Positions 42,266 to 51,643 of a DNA stretch of 64,000 nt are shown here, one piece after another (within the stretch, counting starts at the first letter, position 1; the number at the start of each line of letters is the position of its first letter). The notes under the pieces were generated by a model that saw only the letters and a program-made list of their open reading frames with translations, was not told the DNA's origin and searched no databases. The stretch comes from Citrobacter arsenatis (GTDB lineage: Bacteria > Pseudomonadota > Gammaproteobacteria > Enterobacterales > Enterobacteriaceae). The stretch spans positions 2,170,001-2,234,000 of the forward strand of contig NZ_CP037864.1 of NCBI RefSeq assembly GCF_004353845.1. The letters are read 5' to 3'. A program made the position numbers and the translations under genes.

Positions 42266-44122
42266 TTAGCGAACGTTGGCGCAGGTCAGGCAAAACGCAT
42301 ATCGGTTTTGCGGATCGTTAAACGCGGCCAGCTTATCGCTTTCCGCTTTTACCGCGCTCGCCGCAGAAGCAAGCGGTGGAGGGAGCATGGCCTGAATGGC
42401 TTCGGGCAGCATAGCGCGAACGGAGCCTGACATGCTATCCATCACCATATCGACGAATGTTGGTTCGTCCTGATAATACTCAATATGCCACTGTTTCAGT
42501 TTGGCAAGCTCAGCCGCTTTCGCGACGGCGTCGTCAAAATCACCGAGGCTGTCTACCAGTCCGTTGGCTTTCGCATCCTGACCGGTCCAGACATGGCCCT
42601 GCGCGATTTTGTCAATCTGCTCAGGCGTTGTCTTACGCGCATCCGCGACCAGCGTGATAAAGCGCTTATAGCCGTTCTCAATGCTCAGTTGCATCATTTG
42701 CTGGACTTCAGGCGGTAACGCCTTGGTGATGGATATATCCGCCAGCGGGGAGGTTGCCACGCCGTCGGTGTGTACGCCAATGGAATCCAGGCTGTTTTCG
42801 ACGGTGTTGATCACACCAAAGATCCCGATTGAACCGGTCAAGGTGCTGGGGTTCGCCACAATGTAGCTGGCTGGCGTAGAGATCCAGTATCCACCGGAAG
42901 CCGCCATGCCGCCCATAGACACGACAACCGGTTTACCCGCCGCTTTTGCCGCAGCCAGTTCAGCTCGAATGACTTCGGAGGCGCTGACGCTGCCGCCAGG
43001 ACTGTTCACGCGCAGAACAATGGCTTTCACTTTCGGATCAAGACGCGCTTCGCGGATCTGGGCGGCAGTGGTGTCACCACCCACGTTCCCTGGGGTTTCT
43101 TCACCATCCATAATCGCGCCATTCGCGAAGATAACGCCAATGCTGTCTCCGGTATCCGCTGGCGTTTTCAACGAATAATCGTAATAACTGACGGCGCGAT
43201 AGTTTTTATCCGCTTTGCTCCAGCCAAACTGTTTGGTCAGTATTTTTTCGACTTCAGCGCTGGAGGCGAGTGCATCCACCAGTTTGTTGTCGAGCGCATA
43301 TTTCGCGGTATCACCATCGACTTTCGTTAATCCGTCCAGCATCGCCTGCGCGCCCGGGAACACCTGCTGAGCAGGGATCTGGCGGTTGGCGGCGACCGTG
43401 CCGAGATAGTTCTGCCACAGCTCGCCGATCCAGCGGCTGTCGGCTTCGCGCGCGGCAGGAGACATATCATCGCGGATAAACGGCTCGACGGCAGACTTAT
43501 AGGTTCCGACGCGGAACACGTGCGTGGAGACTTTCAGTTTGTCGAGCAGAGACTTGTAGTACAGGCCGTTGGTAGCAAAGCCGTGCAGATCAACGGAACC
43601 CTGTGGAGAGAGGTAAATTTTGTTGGCAAAACTGGCGAGGTAATACTGCCCCTGGCTGAAGTTATCGCCCACGGCAAATACCGGTTTCCCGCTGTCGCGG
43701 AATTCCCGCAGCGCTTTGCCGATATACTGCATGGAGGGCTGGTCAGCCCCGGCAAAATTTTTCAGATCCATCACGATGCCGGTGATGTTGCGATCATCTT
43801 TTGCCTGGCGAATGGTGTTCACAATATCGAACAGGGAGTTTTCCTGCAGACGATCGGAACTGGCACCAAACAACTGACGGCCAATCACGCTTAAACGACT
43901 GGTACTTGAGGGTTTATCAACAATCACCCCTGAAATATCCAGCAGTAGCGCGCCTCGCTCAGCGTGTTCGCTGGTATTGCTGCTGCTGACCTGCATCCAG
44001 ATGCCCACGCCAACCAGCACCAAAAAGATGAAGAACAGGTTAAGCACAAATTCACGGACGAAATTGAGTAATCGCCATGTCCATTTAAAAAATCCGGCAA
44101 TAAATCGCCACAGGGTTCGCAT
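42266..44122 (-). CDS. sppA: signal peptide peptidase SppA (protease IV)
   Basis: Inner-membrane protease of 618 residues that degrades cleaved signal peptides. An N-terminal anchor helix (about 24-45) is followed by two tandem S49 domains. The catalytic lysine is in 'FRVGTYKSAVEPF' in the first domain and the nucleophile serine in 'SMGGMAASGGYWIS' in the second. Length equals that of E. coli SppA. Confidence 0.96.
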   Translation of the reverse strand: MRTLWRFIAGFFKWTWRLLNFVREFVLNLFFIFLVLVGVGIWMQVSSSNTSEHAERGALLLDISGVIVDKPSSTSRLSVIGRQLFGASSDRLQENSLFDIVNTIRQAKDDRNITGIVMDLKNFAGADQPSMQYIGKALREFRDSGKPVFAVGDNFSQGQYYLASFANKIYLSPQGSVDLHGFATNGLYYKSLLDKLKVSTHVFRVGTYKSAVEPFIRDDMSPAAREADSRWIGELWQNYLGTVAANRQIPAQQVFPGAQAMLDGLTKVDGDTAKYALDNKLVDALASSAEVEKILTKQFGWSKADKNYRAVSYYDYSLKTPADTGDSIGVIFANGAIMDGEETPGNVGGDTTAAQIREARLDPKVKAIVLRVNSPGGSVSASEVIRAELAAAKAAGKPVVVSMGGMAASGGYWISTPASYIVANPSTLTGSIGIFGVINTVENSLDSIGVHTDGVATSPLADISITKALPPEVQQMMQLSIENGYKRFITLVADARKTTPEQIDKIAQGHVWTGQDAKANGLVDSLGDFDDAVAKAAELAKLKQWHIEYYQDEPTFVDMVMDSMSGSVRAMLPEAIQAMLPPPLASAASAVKAESDKLAAFNDPQNRYAFCLTCANVR

Positions 44123-44297
44123 GTATTCTCCCTACCGATTAACAACACGCCATCCCGAAATCCCGGAGAAAGGCGATAAGATGAGGCTATCGTAATGACC
44201 CAACAGGCACTTGTCAGCAGGAATCACCGCCTGTGCTGTAACAAAATCCGCTCACGTGTTAATTTTGTGAACAAATCTTATTGTTGGAGTTAAGCAA

Positions 44298-44849
44298 ATG
44301 GATGCACTCGAATTACTTATGACCCGTCGTAGCGCCTCTCGTCTCGTCGATCCGGCCCCGGCTGGAGAGCAACTGCAAAATATTCTACGGGCGGGAATGC
44401 GCGCGCCGGACCACAAAACGCTGCAACCGTGGCAATTCTTTGTGATTGAGGGCGAAGGGCGTGAACGCTTCAGCGCCGTGCTGGAAAAAGGTGCCATTGC
44501 CGCTGGCAGCGATGAGAAAGCTCAGGAAAAAGCGCGGACAGCACCGTTTCGCGCCCCGCTGATCATTACCGTGGTGGCGAAATGTGAAGAAAACGACAAG
44601 GTTCCGCTGTGGGAACAGGAAATGTCCGCCGGTTGCGCGGTAATGGCCATGCAGATGGCCGCTGTTGCTCAGGGCTTTGGCGGTATCTGGCGCAGCGGCG
44701 CATTAACCGAAAGTGCGGTCGTCCGTGAGGCGTTTGACTGTCGCCCGCAGGATAAAATCGTTGGTTTTCTGTATCTGGGCACACCGCAGCTAAAAGCGTC
44801 CACGACGATTAACCTTGCCGATCCGAGCGCATTCGTCCGTTATTTCTGA
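44298..44849 (+). CDS. ydjA: YdjA, nitroreductase family FMN protein
   Basis: Flavoenzyme of 183 residues of the minimal nitroreductase family. FMN contacts are in 'LLMTRRSASRLVDPAPA' near the N terminus and in the 'GGIWRSGALTES' segment. The natural substrate is unknown. Length equals that of E. coli YdjA. selD follows on the same strand after about 115 bases. Confidence 0.93.
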   Translation: MDALELLMTRRSASRLVDPAPAGEQLQNILRAGMRAPDHKTLQPWQFFVIEGEGRERFSAVLEKGAIAAGSDEKAQEKARTAPFRAPLIITVVAKCEENDKVPLWEQEMSAGCAVMAMQMAAVAQGFGGIWRSGALTESAVVREAFDCRPQDKIVGFLYLGTPQLKASTTINLADPSAFVRYF

Positions 44850-44965
44850 TATCAACGGCAAAACTGTCTGGATTATGAGCAAAGACACCCGAATTCAGAC
44901 AGTCACTCTTACCACATCATGGAATGAGCGCTACCATATCCGGATTGCAATGACAGGAGATGTCC

Positions 44966-46009
44966 ATGAGCGAGCAAGCTATTCGTTTAACGCAATACAG
45001 CCACGGAGCCGGTTGCGGTTGTAAAATTTCCCCCAAAGTGCTGGAAACCATCCTGCATAGCGAACAGGCGAAGTTTGTTGATCCGAACTTACTGGTGGGT
45101 AATGAAACCCGCGACGACGCGGCCGTATACGATCTGGGGAACGGCACCAGCGTTATCAGCACCACCGATTTCTTTATGCCGATTGTCGATAATCCGTTTG
45201 ATTTTGGCCGTATCGCCGCTACTAACGCCATCAGCGATATTTTCGCAATGGGCGGCAAACCGATTATGGCAATTGCTATTCTGGGCTGGCCGCTGGATAA
45301 GCTGGCACCGGAAATCGCCCGCGAAGTCACCGAAGGCGGGCGCTTTGCCTGCCGTCAGGCAGGGATCGCGCTGGCGGGCGGTCACTCTATCGATGCCCCA
45401 GAACCTATCTTTGGCCTTGCGGTAACCGGCGTTGTGCCGACCGAACGCGTGAAGAAAAACAGCACCGCTGAAGCCGGATGCAAACTGTTCCTGACCAAGC
45501 CGCTGGGTATTGGCGTGCTGACGACAGCAGAGAAAAAATCGCTGCTGAAGGATGAGCACAAAGGACTGGCGACGGAAGTAATGTGCCGAATGAACATTGC
45601 TGGTGCGGCATTCGCCGATATCGACGGCGTGAAAGCCATGACCGACGTTACCGGTTTTGGTCTGCTGGGACATTTGAGCGAGATGTGCCAGGGGGCAGGC
45701 GTTCAGGCGCAGATCGTCTACCAGGATATTCCTAAGCTTCCTGGCGTTGAAGAATACATCGCGCAGGGCGCGGTGCCGGGCGGTACCCAGCGTAACTTTG
45801 CCAGCTACGGACACCTGATGGGTGAAATGCCGCAGTCGGTACGCGATCTGCTCTGCGATCCGCAAACTTCCGGTGGTCTGCTGCTGGCGGTAACACCGGA
45901 AGCGGAAGCCGAAGTGAAAGCGGCTGCGGCTCAGTTTGGCATCGACCTCACCGCGATTGGTGAGTTAGTGGAAGCTCGTGGCGGTCGCGCCATGGTTGAG
46001 ATCCGTTAA
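44966..46009 (+). CDS. selD: selenophosphate synthetase SelD
   Basis: Enzyme of 347 residues that makes selenophosphate from selenide and ATP, needed for selenocysteine and selenouridine. The essential Cys17 and Lys20 are in 'GAGCGCKISPKVLE', and the glycine-rich ATP site is in 'DDAAVYDLGNGTSVISTTDFF'. ATG 44966 gives the E. coli start 'MSE'. The presence of selD shows that the strain can use selenium, which makes the Cys-type FdhF a choice rather than a need. topB follows four bases later. Confidence 0.96.
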   Translation: MSEQAIRLTQYSHGAGCGCKISPKVLETILHSEQAKFVDPNLLVGNETRDDAAVYDLGNGTSVISTTDFFMPIVDNPFDFGRIAATNAISDIFAMGGKPIMAIAILGWPLDKLAPEIAREVTEGGRFACRQAGIALAGGHSIDAPEPIFGLAVTGVVPTERVKKNSTAEAGCKLFLTKPLGIGVLTTAEKKSLLKDEHKGLATEVMCRMNIAGAAFADIDGVKAMTDVTGFGLLGHLSEMCQGAGVQAQIVYQDIPKLPGVEEYIAQGAVPGGTQRNFASYGHLMGEMPQSVRDLLCDPQTSGGLLLAVTPEAEAEVKAAAAQFGIDLTAIGELVEARGGRAMVEIR

Positions 46010-46013
46010 CTCG

Positions 46014-47960
46014 ATGCGGTTGTTTATTGCCGAAAAACCGAGTCTGGCGCGTGCTATCGCCGATGTGCTGCCAAAGCCGCATCGCAAAGGTGACGGCTTT
46101 ATTGAATGCGGAAACGGACAAGTGGTGACCTGGTGTATTGGCCACCTGCTTGAGCAGGCGCAGCCAGATGCCTACGACAGTCGCTATGCTCGCTGGAGTC
46201 TGGTCGATCTGCCGATTGTCCCGGAAAAGTGGCAACTGCAGCCGCGTCCCTCGGTGACCAAACAGCTCAATGTCATTAAGCGCTTTTTACATGAGGCCAG
46301 CGAAGTCATTCACGCAGGTGACCCCGACCGTGAAGGACAACTGCTGGTGGATGAGGTACTTGATTACCTGCAACTGGCCCCTGAAAAGCGCCAGCAGGTG
46401 CAACGCTGCCTGATTAACGACCTCAACCCGCAGGCCGTCGAGCGGGCTATTGAGCGCCTGCGCGCCAACAGTGAGTTCATTCCGCTGTGCGTGTCGGCAC
46501 TGGCGCGGGCGCGGGCGGACTGGCTGTACGGTATCAATATGACGCGCGCTTACACCATTCTTGGGCGTAACGCGGGCTATCAGGGCGTACTTTCGGTCGG
46601 GCGCGTACAAACGCCGGTGCTCGGCCTGGTTGTGCGTCGCGATGAAGAGATTGAAAACTTCGTCGCCAAAGATTTCTTCGAGGTAAAAGCGCATATCGTG
46701 ACGCCTGCCGATGAGCGATTTACCGCTATCTGGCAACCGAGCGAAGCGTGTGAGCCGTATCAGGATGAAGAAGGGCGCTTGCTGAATCGTACGCTGGCTG
46801 AACACGTGGTAAACCGCATTAACGGCCAGCCGGCGATAGTCACCAGCTATAACGATAAACGGGAATCAGAATCCGCGCCGCTACCGTTTTCGCTGTCTGC
46901 GTTGCAGATTGAAGCGGCGAAGCGCTTTGGGTTAAGTGCGCAAAACGTTCTGGATATCTGCCAGAAGCTGTATGAAACCCATAAGCTGATTACCTATCCG
47001 CGTTCCGATAGCCGTTACCTGCCGGAAGAACACTTTGCCGGACGCCACGCGGTGTTGAACGCGATTAGCGTTCATGCGCCGGATCTGCTCCCACAACCGG
47101 CGGTCAATCCCGATACGCGAAATCGCTGTTGGGATGATAAAAAAGTGGATGCCCACCACGCCATCATTCCTACCGCGCGCAGCTCGTCCATCAACCTGAA
47201 CGACAACGAAGCGAAAATTTACAACCTGATTGCCCGTCAGTATCTAATGCAGTTCTGTGCGGATGCGGTATTCAGGAAGTGTGTTATTGAGCTGGACATC
47301 GCTAAAGGTAAGTTTGTTGCCAAAGCGCGTTTTCTGGCGGAAGCCGGATGGCGCACGCTGCTTGGCAACAAAGAGCGCGACGAAGATAACGACGGGACGC
47401 CGCTGCCGGTGGTGGCAAAAGATGACGAGCTGCTGTGCGAAAAAGGCGAAGTGGTTGAACGTCAGACCCAACCTCCGCGGCACTTTACCGATGCTACGCT
47501 GCTGTCTGCGATGACCGGAATTGCGCGTTTTGTGCAGGATAAAGATCTAAAAAAGATCCTGCGCGCCACGGATGGATTAGGAACGGAAGCAACGCGCGCC
47601 GGAATTATCGAGCTGCTGTTTAAACGCGGATTCCTGGTGAAGAAAGGGCGCTATATCCATTCTACCGATGCCGGAAAAGCGCTGTTTCACTCGCTACCTG
47701 AAATGGCGACCCGGCCGGATATGACCGCGCACTGGGAATCTATTCTGACCCAAATCAGCGAAAAGCAGTGCCGTTATCAGGACTTCATGCAGCCGCTGGT
47801 GGGGACGCTGTATCAGCTTATCGATCAGGCCCGCAGCACGCCGGTACGACGTTTCCGTGGCATTGCCGCACCCGGCGGTAGTGGCGGCGATAAGAAAAAG
47901 AGCGCGCCGCGTAAACGTGCGGCGAAAAAAAGCCCGCCATCGGAAGAGGCAGGCGCGTAA
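46014..47960 (+). CDS. topB: DNA topoisomerase III
   Basis: Type IA topoisomerase of 648 residues that unlinks replicated or recombined DNA. The Toprim domain starts 'MRLFIAEKPSLARAIADVL', with 'AGDPDREGQLLVDEVL' as metal site; the active tyrosine is in 'KLITYPRSDSRYLPEEH'. The C-terminal tail is basic ('KKKSAPRKRAAKKSPP') and binds DNA. Coupled with selD: only four bases between stop and start. In K-12 ynjI separates topB from gdhA; it is absent here. Confidence 0.95.
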   Translation: MRLFIAEKPSLARAIADVLPKPHRKGDGFIECGNGQVVTWCIGHLLEQAQPDAYDSRYARWSLVDLPIVPEKWQLQPRPSVTKQLNVIKRFLHEASEVIHAGDPDREGQLLVDEVLDYLQLAPEKRQQVQRCLINDLNPQAVERAIERLRANSEFIPLCVSALARARADWLYGINMTRAYTILGRNAGYQGVLSVGRVQTPVLGLVVRRDEEIENFVAKDFFEVKAHIVTPADERFTAIWQPSEACEPYQDEEGRLLNRTLAEHVVNRINGQPAIVTSYNDKRESESAPLPFSLSALQIEAAKRFGLSAQNVLDICQKLYETHKLITYPRSDSRYLPEEHFAGRHAVLNAISVHAPDLLPQPAVNPDTRNRCWDDKKVDAHHAIIPTARSSSINLNDNEAKIYNLIARQYLMQFCADAVFRKCVIELDIAKGKFVAKARFLAEAGWRTLLGNKERDEDNDGTPLPVVAKDDELLCEKGEVVERQTQPPRHFTDATLLSAMTGIARFVQDKDLKKILRATDGLGTEATRAGIIELLFKRGFLVKKGRYIHSTDAGKALFHSLPEMATRPDMTAHWESILTQISEKQCRYQDFMQPLVGTLYQLIDQARSTPVRRFRGIAAPGGSGGDKKKSAPRKRAAKKSPPSEEAGA

Positions 47961-47962
47961 TT

Positions 47963-48040
47963 TGTAGGCCGGATAAGGCACGTGTGCCGCATCCGGCAAT
48001 GCCTGATGGCGCGACGCTTATCAGGCCTACGGAAACAACA
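47963..48040. repeat. REP element pair between topB and gdhA
   Basis: Two facing REP palindromes, GTAGGCCGGATAAGGC ... and ... GCTTATCAGGCCTAC, of the same type as the array after yeaE. They lie between two converging 3' ends. Confidence 0.85.
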
Positions 48041-48048
48041 GTTCTGAA

Positions 48049-49392
48049 TTAAATCACACCCTGGCCCAGCATCGCGTCGGCAACCTTCACAAAGCCCGCG
48101 ATGTTGGCGCCGCGTACATAGTTGGTTTGCTTGCTTTCGCCGCCGTACTCAACGCAGGCGTGGTGAATATCCAGCATGATGTGGTGCAGGCGCGCATCCA
48201 CTTTCTCCGCTTTCCAGCCCAGACGAGCGGCGTTCTGCGCCATTTCCAGACCGGATGTCGCTACGCCACCGGCGTTGGCGGCCTTACCCGGCGCGAACAG
48301 TACGCCCGCTTCGAGGAACAGATCGGTGGCTTCGATGGTGGTCGGCATGTTTGCCCCTTCAGCGACAGCTTTCACGCCGTTGGCGATTAACACGCGCGCC
48401 GCATCGACATCCAGTTCGTTCTGAGTGGCGCACGGCAGGGCGATATCAACCGGAACCGACCACGGCTGTTTGCCTTCCAGATAGGTCAGGCCAAACTCAC
48501 GGGCGTAATCCGCCACGCGACCATCGCGACTGTCTTTAATCGCACACAGACGCGCCAGTTTTTCTTTGGTAAAGCCGCTTTCGTCGACCACGGTACCGCT
48601 GGAATCGGAGGCGGTGACGACTCGAGCGCCAAACTCCATGGCTTTTTCAATGGCGAATTGCGCCACGTTACCGGAGCCAGAAACTGCCACGCGCATACCT
48701 TCAAAGCCCAGACCATGGCGTTTGAGCATTGCTTCGGTGAAGTACACCAGGCCGTAGCCGGTAGCTTCCGGGCGAATCAGGCTGCCGCCAAAAGAGAGGC
48801 CTTTACCGGTAAAGACGCAGGCGCTGTTGTTGGACAGCTTTTTCATCATCCCGGCCATAAAGCCGACTTCACGACCGCCCACACCGATATCGCCCGCCGG
48901 AACGTCGGTATCAGGGCCTAAATGGCGGAACAGTTCGGTCATCAGCGCCTGGCAGAAACGCATGATTTCGCCTTCGCTTTTCCCTTTCGGATCGAAATCG
49001 CTCCCACCTTTACCACCGCCCATTGGCAGCGTGGTGAGGGCATTCTTAAACGTCTGCTCGAAGCCAAGGAATTTCAGGATCGACAGGTTTACGGAAGGGT
49101 GGAAACGCATACCGCCTTTGTACGGGCCAATGGCGGAGCTGAACTGCACACGCCACGCGCGGTTAACCTGTACCTGATTGCGATCGTCCAGCCAGACTAC
49201 GCGGAACTGGATCACGCGCTCCGGTTCAACCAGACGTTCCAGCAATGACATCTGGCGATAACGTGGGTTTTGCTCGAGGAAGGGCCACAGTGTCGTCATT
49301 ACCTCGCGAACGGCTTGCGCGAACTCGGTCTGATTCGGGTCGCGCTTTTGCACATGGTTAAGAAATGACTCCAGAGAACATGTCTGATCCAT
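48049..49392 (-). CDS. gdhA: NADP-specific glutamate dehydrogenase
   Basis: Enzyme of 447 residues that makes glutamate from 2-oxoglutarate and ammonium. The catalytic lysines are in 'PYKGGMRFHPSV' and 'LPMGGGKGGSDFDPKGKS'; the NADP fold has 'VAVSGSGNVAQFAIEKA'. Length equals that of E. coli GdhA. It is monocistronic and stands between the REP pair and the divergent ynjH. Confidence 0.97.
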   Translation of the reverse strand: MDQTCSLESFLNHVQKRDPNQTEFAQAVREVMTTLWPFLEQNPRYRQMSLLERLVEPERVIQFRVVWLDDRNQVQVNRAWRVQFSSAIGPYKGGMRFHPSVNLSILKFLGFEQTFKNALTTLPMGGGKGGSDFDPKGKSEGEIMRFCQALMTELFRHLGPDTDVPAGDIGVGGREVGFMAGMMKKLSNNSACVFTGKGLSFGGSLIRPEATGYGLVYFTEAMLKRHGLGFEGMRVAVSGSGNVAQFAIEKAMEFGARVVTASDSSGTVVDESGFTKEKLARLCAIKDSRDGRVADYAREFGLTYLEGKQPWSVPVDIALPCATQNELDVDAARVLIANGVKAVAEGANMPTTIEATDLFLEAGVLFAPGKAANAGGVATSGLEMAQNAARLGWKAEKVDARLHHIMLDIHHACVEYGGESKQTNYVRGANIAGFVKVADAMLGQGVI

Positions 49393-49629
49393 AGATATAA
49401 GAACCTCTTATGTATTGATATGGTTATATTTTTGATTTTTGTGTTAAGTGTTTTGCAGTTTTTGACTATACCACCAGCAGTGTGACGGGACGCAAGAAAA
49501 AATTAACCCCGCTAAGTAAATTAATATTGCGCCGTGGGTCATAACCAAAAACGATGATGGAAGGGGCTAAAGTTTCTGCCGATTTATACCGTTATACTGA
49601 GCATAACTGTCAGTCAAAAAGGAAAGAAT

Positions 49630-49905
49630 ATGCGCCGTTTAATCATGGCAGGAGCGTTGGCATTGGTGTCCAGCGCGACGCTGGCAAATCAGCTTTATCG
49701 CCCGGACGTGCAGGTGAATGTACCGCCGGAAGTGTTCAGTTCCAGCGGTCAGCGGGCGCAACCCTGTAGTCAGTGCTGCATTTATCAGGATCAAAACTAC
49801 TCAGAAGGGGCGGTGATTAAGGCGGATGGCGTTCTGTTACAGTGCCAGCGTGATGATAAAACGATCAGCACGAATCCGCTGGTCTGGCGGCGCGTGAAAG
49901 AATAA
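49630..49905 (+). CDS. ynjH: YnjH, DUF1496 exported protein
   Basis: Exported protein of 91 residues with a signal peptide (1-19, ending 'ATLA'). The mature part carries a cysteine motif 'QPCSQCCIYQDQNYSEG' and another cysteine later, possibly paired as disulfides. The DUF1496 family has no known function. Its 3' end overlaps the convergent nudG gene by 41 bases. Confidence 0.92.
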   Translation: MRRLIMAGALALVSSATLANQLYRPDVQVNVPPEVFSSSGQRAQPCSQCCIYQDQNYSEGAVIKADGVLLQCQRDDKTISTNPLVWRRVKE

Positions 49906-50278
49906 ACGCTTCTAACAGCGGGATATCGGCGGGCGCCAGCGGGTAGCGCAGCGCCTCTTCGGGTAAACACCAGACGATATCCTGATGTTCATAAGCCCTC
50001 AGTTCTCCCTGATATGACGGTACATGCCAGGCATGTAGGTGAATCATTCGGCCTGAAACCTCGCGTTGATGGCTGGCAATGTAGCGCCCAACGACCGCCT
50101 CGATGCCCAACTCTTCACGCAGTTCACGGACCAGCGCCTCGGGCTGGCTTTCCCCTGACTCAACCTTACCGCCGGCAAACTCCCACATGCCTGACTGATC
50201 CGCATGCTGCGGACGTTGAGCCAGTAAAATTTGGCCATCACGTTCTATGATAGCGGCGACCACGTCGAGGGTTTTCAT
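49865..50278 (-). CDS. nudG: NudG, Nudix hydrolase (CTP/5-methyl-dCTP pyrophosphohydrolase)
   Basis: Nudix enzyme of 137 residues that hydrolyses oxidised or methylated pyrimidine triphosphates, similar to MutT. The full Nudix box 'GGKVESGESQPEALVRELREELGIEA' is present. ATG 50278 (MKTLDVVAAI) aligns with the family; two further ATG codons upstream are possible. Its end overlaps the opposite ynjH gene. Confidence 0.93.
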   Translation of the reverse strand: MKTLDVVAAIIERDGQILLAQRPQHADQSGMWEFAGGKVESGESQPEALVRELREELGIEAVVGRYIASHQREVSGRMIHLHAWHVPSYQGELRAYEHQDIVWCLPEEALRYPLAPADIPLLEAFILSRAARPADSC

Positions 50279-50357
50279 CATATTCATCAAGATCTAACGG
50301 CAGAAAGTGACATACTATCGTTATCTTTGTTTTATCTAAAGTATTCAGGAGTAACCG

Positions 50358-50927
50358 TTGAACGATCCTCAGTTGTGGGTAAAACCGTTAACGCGTATCC
50401 CTTTTAGTTTAAAACCGCTCGTTGCTACGCAGAAAAAACATTATGGCGATGTGCTGCATCCCACGCGCTGGTGGGGGCGGATGCCATTTCTGTTCTGGCT
50501 GGTAGCGTTGTTTGTCGGATTTCTGGAACGTAAAAAGGCGCGCTTAACGCCGGTGATGCGCGCTCTGTTGATGACCCGTGTTTCTCAGGTGTGCGACTGC
50601 GCGTTCTGCGTTGATGCCAACAGTTTACGCCTGGCTGAACGCTGCGGCGCGCTGGATAAAGTCTTGCAGGTTGCTAACTGGCAGGAATCGACGCTGTTTA
50701 GTGCAGAAGAGCGCGCAGCGCTGGCCTATGCGGATGCGGTGACCGCTACGCCTCCACAGGTTGACGATGCGATGAAAGCGCTGATGAAGCAGTATTTTAC
50801 CGATAACGTGATTACTGAAATGACCGCGCTGATTGCATTTCAAAATCTCTCGGCACGTTTTAACGCCGCCCTCGATATTCCTTCGCAAGGGTTGTGCGAC
50901 AGTGTTAAAGGACGCCCACATGCTTGA
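50358..50927 (+). CDS. ynjA: YnjA-like carboxymuconolactone decarboxylase (AhpD-fold) protein
   Basis: Protein of 189 residues of the AhpD/CMD family. The redox CxxC is in 'VCDCAFCVDANSLRLAERCG', typical of alkylhydroperoxidase-like proteins. A TTG start at 50358 is supported by AGGAG seven bases upstream. It resembles E. coli YnjA ('HYG.VL.P.RWWGR.PF', 'LSARFN.A.DIP.QGLC'). In K-12 ynjA lies between ydjZ and ynjB; here it overlaps ynjF by eight bases, so the pair is an operon. It may be the moved ynjA or a paralogue. Confidence 0.82.
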   Translation: MNDPQLWVKPLTRIPFSLKPLVATQKKHYGDVLHPTRWWGRMPFLFWLVALFVGFLERKKARLTPVMRALLMTRVSQVCDCAFCVDANSLRLAERCGALDKVLQVANWQESTLFSAEERAALAYADAVTATPPQVDDAMKALMKQYFTDNVITEMTALIAFQNLSARFNAALDIPSQGLCDSVKGRPHA

Positions 50928-51543
50928 CCGTCATCTTCACCCGCGGTTAAAACCGCTGTTGCATCGCTGCGTGGGGATCATTGATAAACCTGCGATTACC
51001 CCGGATGGACTTACGCTCGTCGGTTTTGCCATTGGCGTACTGGCGTTACCATTTCTGGCGCTAGGCTGGTATCTGGCGGCGCTGGTGGCCATTGTGCTCA
51101 ATCGGCTGTTTGATGGGTTGGATGGGGCGCTGGCACGGCGTAGAGGGCTAACCGACGCGGGAGGATTTCTCGATATCTCGCTTGATTTTCTGTTTTACGC
51201 CTTAGTGCCGTTTGGTTTTATTCTTGCCGCACCGGCGCAAAATGCGCTGGCAGGTGGCTGGCTGCTGTTCGCGTTTATTGGCACCGGAAGCAGCTTTCTG
51301 GCCTTCGCCGCGTTGGCGGCTAAACATCAGATAGATAACCCTGGCTACGCGCATAAATCGTTTTATTATCTGGGCGGGCTGACCGAAGGAACCGAGACGA
51401 TTTTGCTGTTTGTGTTGGGGGGTCTGTTTCCGGGGTATTTTGCCGTGCTGGCGTGGGTCTTTGGCGCGCTGTGCTGGATGACGACGTTCACCCGGATCTG
51501 GAGCGGGTATCTGACGCTGAAAACCGTTCAGCGTCAGGCGTAA
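50920..51543 (+). CDS. ynjF: YnjF, CDP-alcohol phosphatidyltransferase family protein
   Basis: Integral membrane protein of 207 residues. The family signature DG-x2-AR-x8-G-x3-D-x3-D is present as 'DGLDGALARRRGLTDAGGFLDISLD', so it should transfer a phosphatidyl group from CDP-diacylglycerol to an alcohol. The acceptor is unknown. ATG 50920 overlaps the end of the ynjA-like gene. A degenerate REP element follows. Confidence 0.93.
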   Translation: MLDRHLHPRLKPLLHRCVGIIDKPAITPDGLTLVGFAIGVLALPFLALGWYLAALVAIVLNRLFDGLDGALARRRGLTDAGGFLDISLDFLFYALVPFGFILAAPAQNALAGGWLLFAFIGTGSSFLAFAALAAKHQIDNPGYAHKSFYYLGGLTEGTETILLFVLGGLFPGYFAVLAWVFGALCWMTTFTRIWSGYLTLKTVQRQA

Positions 51544-51550
51544 AGTCATG

Positions 51551-51631
51551 CGTTGCCAGATGCGCTTTGCTTACCCGGCCTACAACGATGATATAGCTAG
51601 CCAGGGTAAAGCGTTCTCGTCGCATCCGGCA
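51551..51631. repeat. degenerate REP pair between ynjF and ynjE
   Basis: GCCAGATGCGCTTTGCTTAC...GGCCTAC and GGGTAAAGCGTTC...GCATCCGGC form a diverged pair of REP palindromes between converging genes. Confidence 0.65.
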
Positions 51632-51643
51632 ATAATGCCAGTA

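Noticed and set aside
45089..45865. Minus-strand frame of 258 residues inside selD
   Set aside because: selD is complete and conserved on the other strand; the frame has no recognisable domain.
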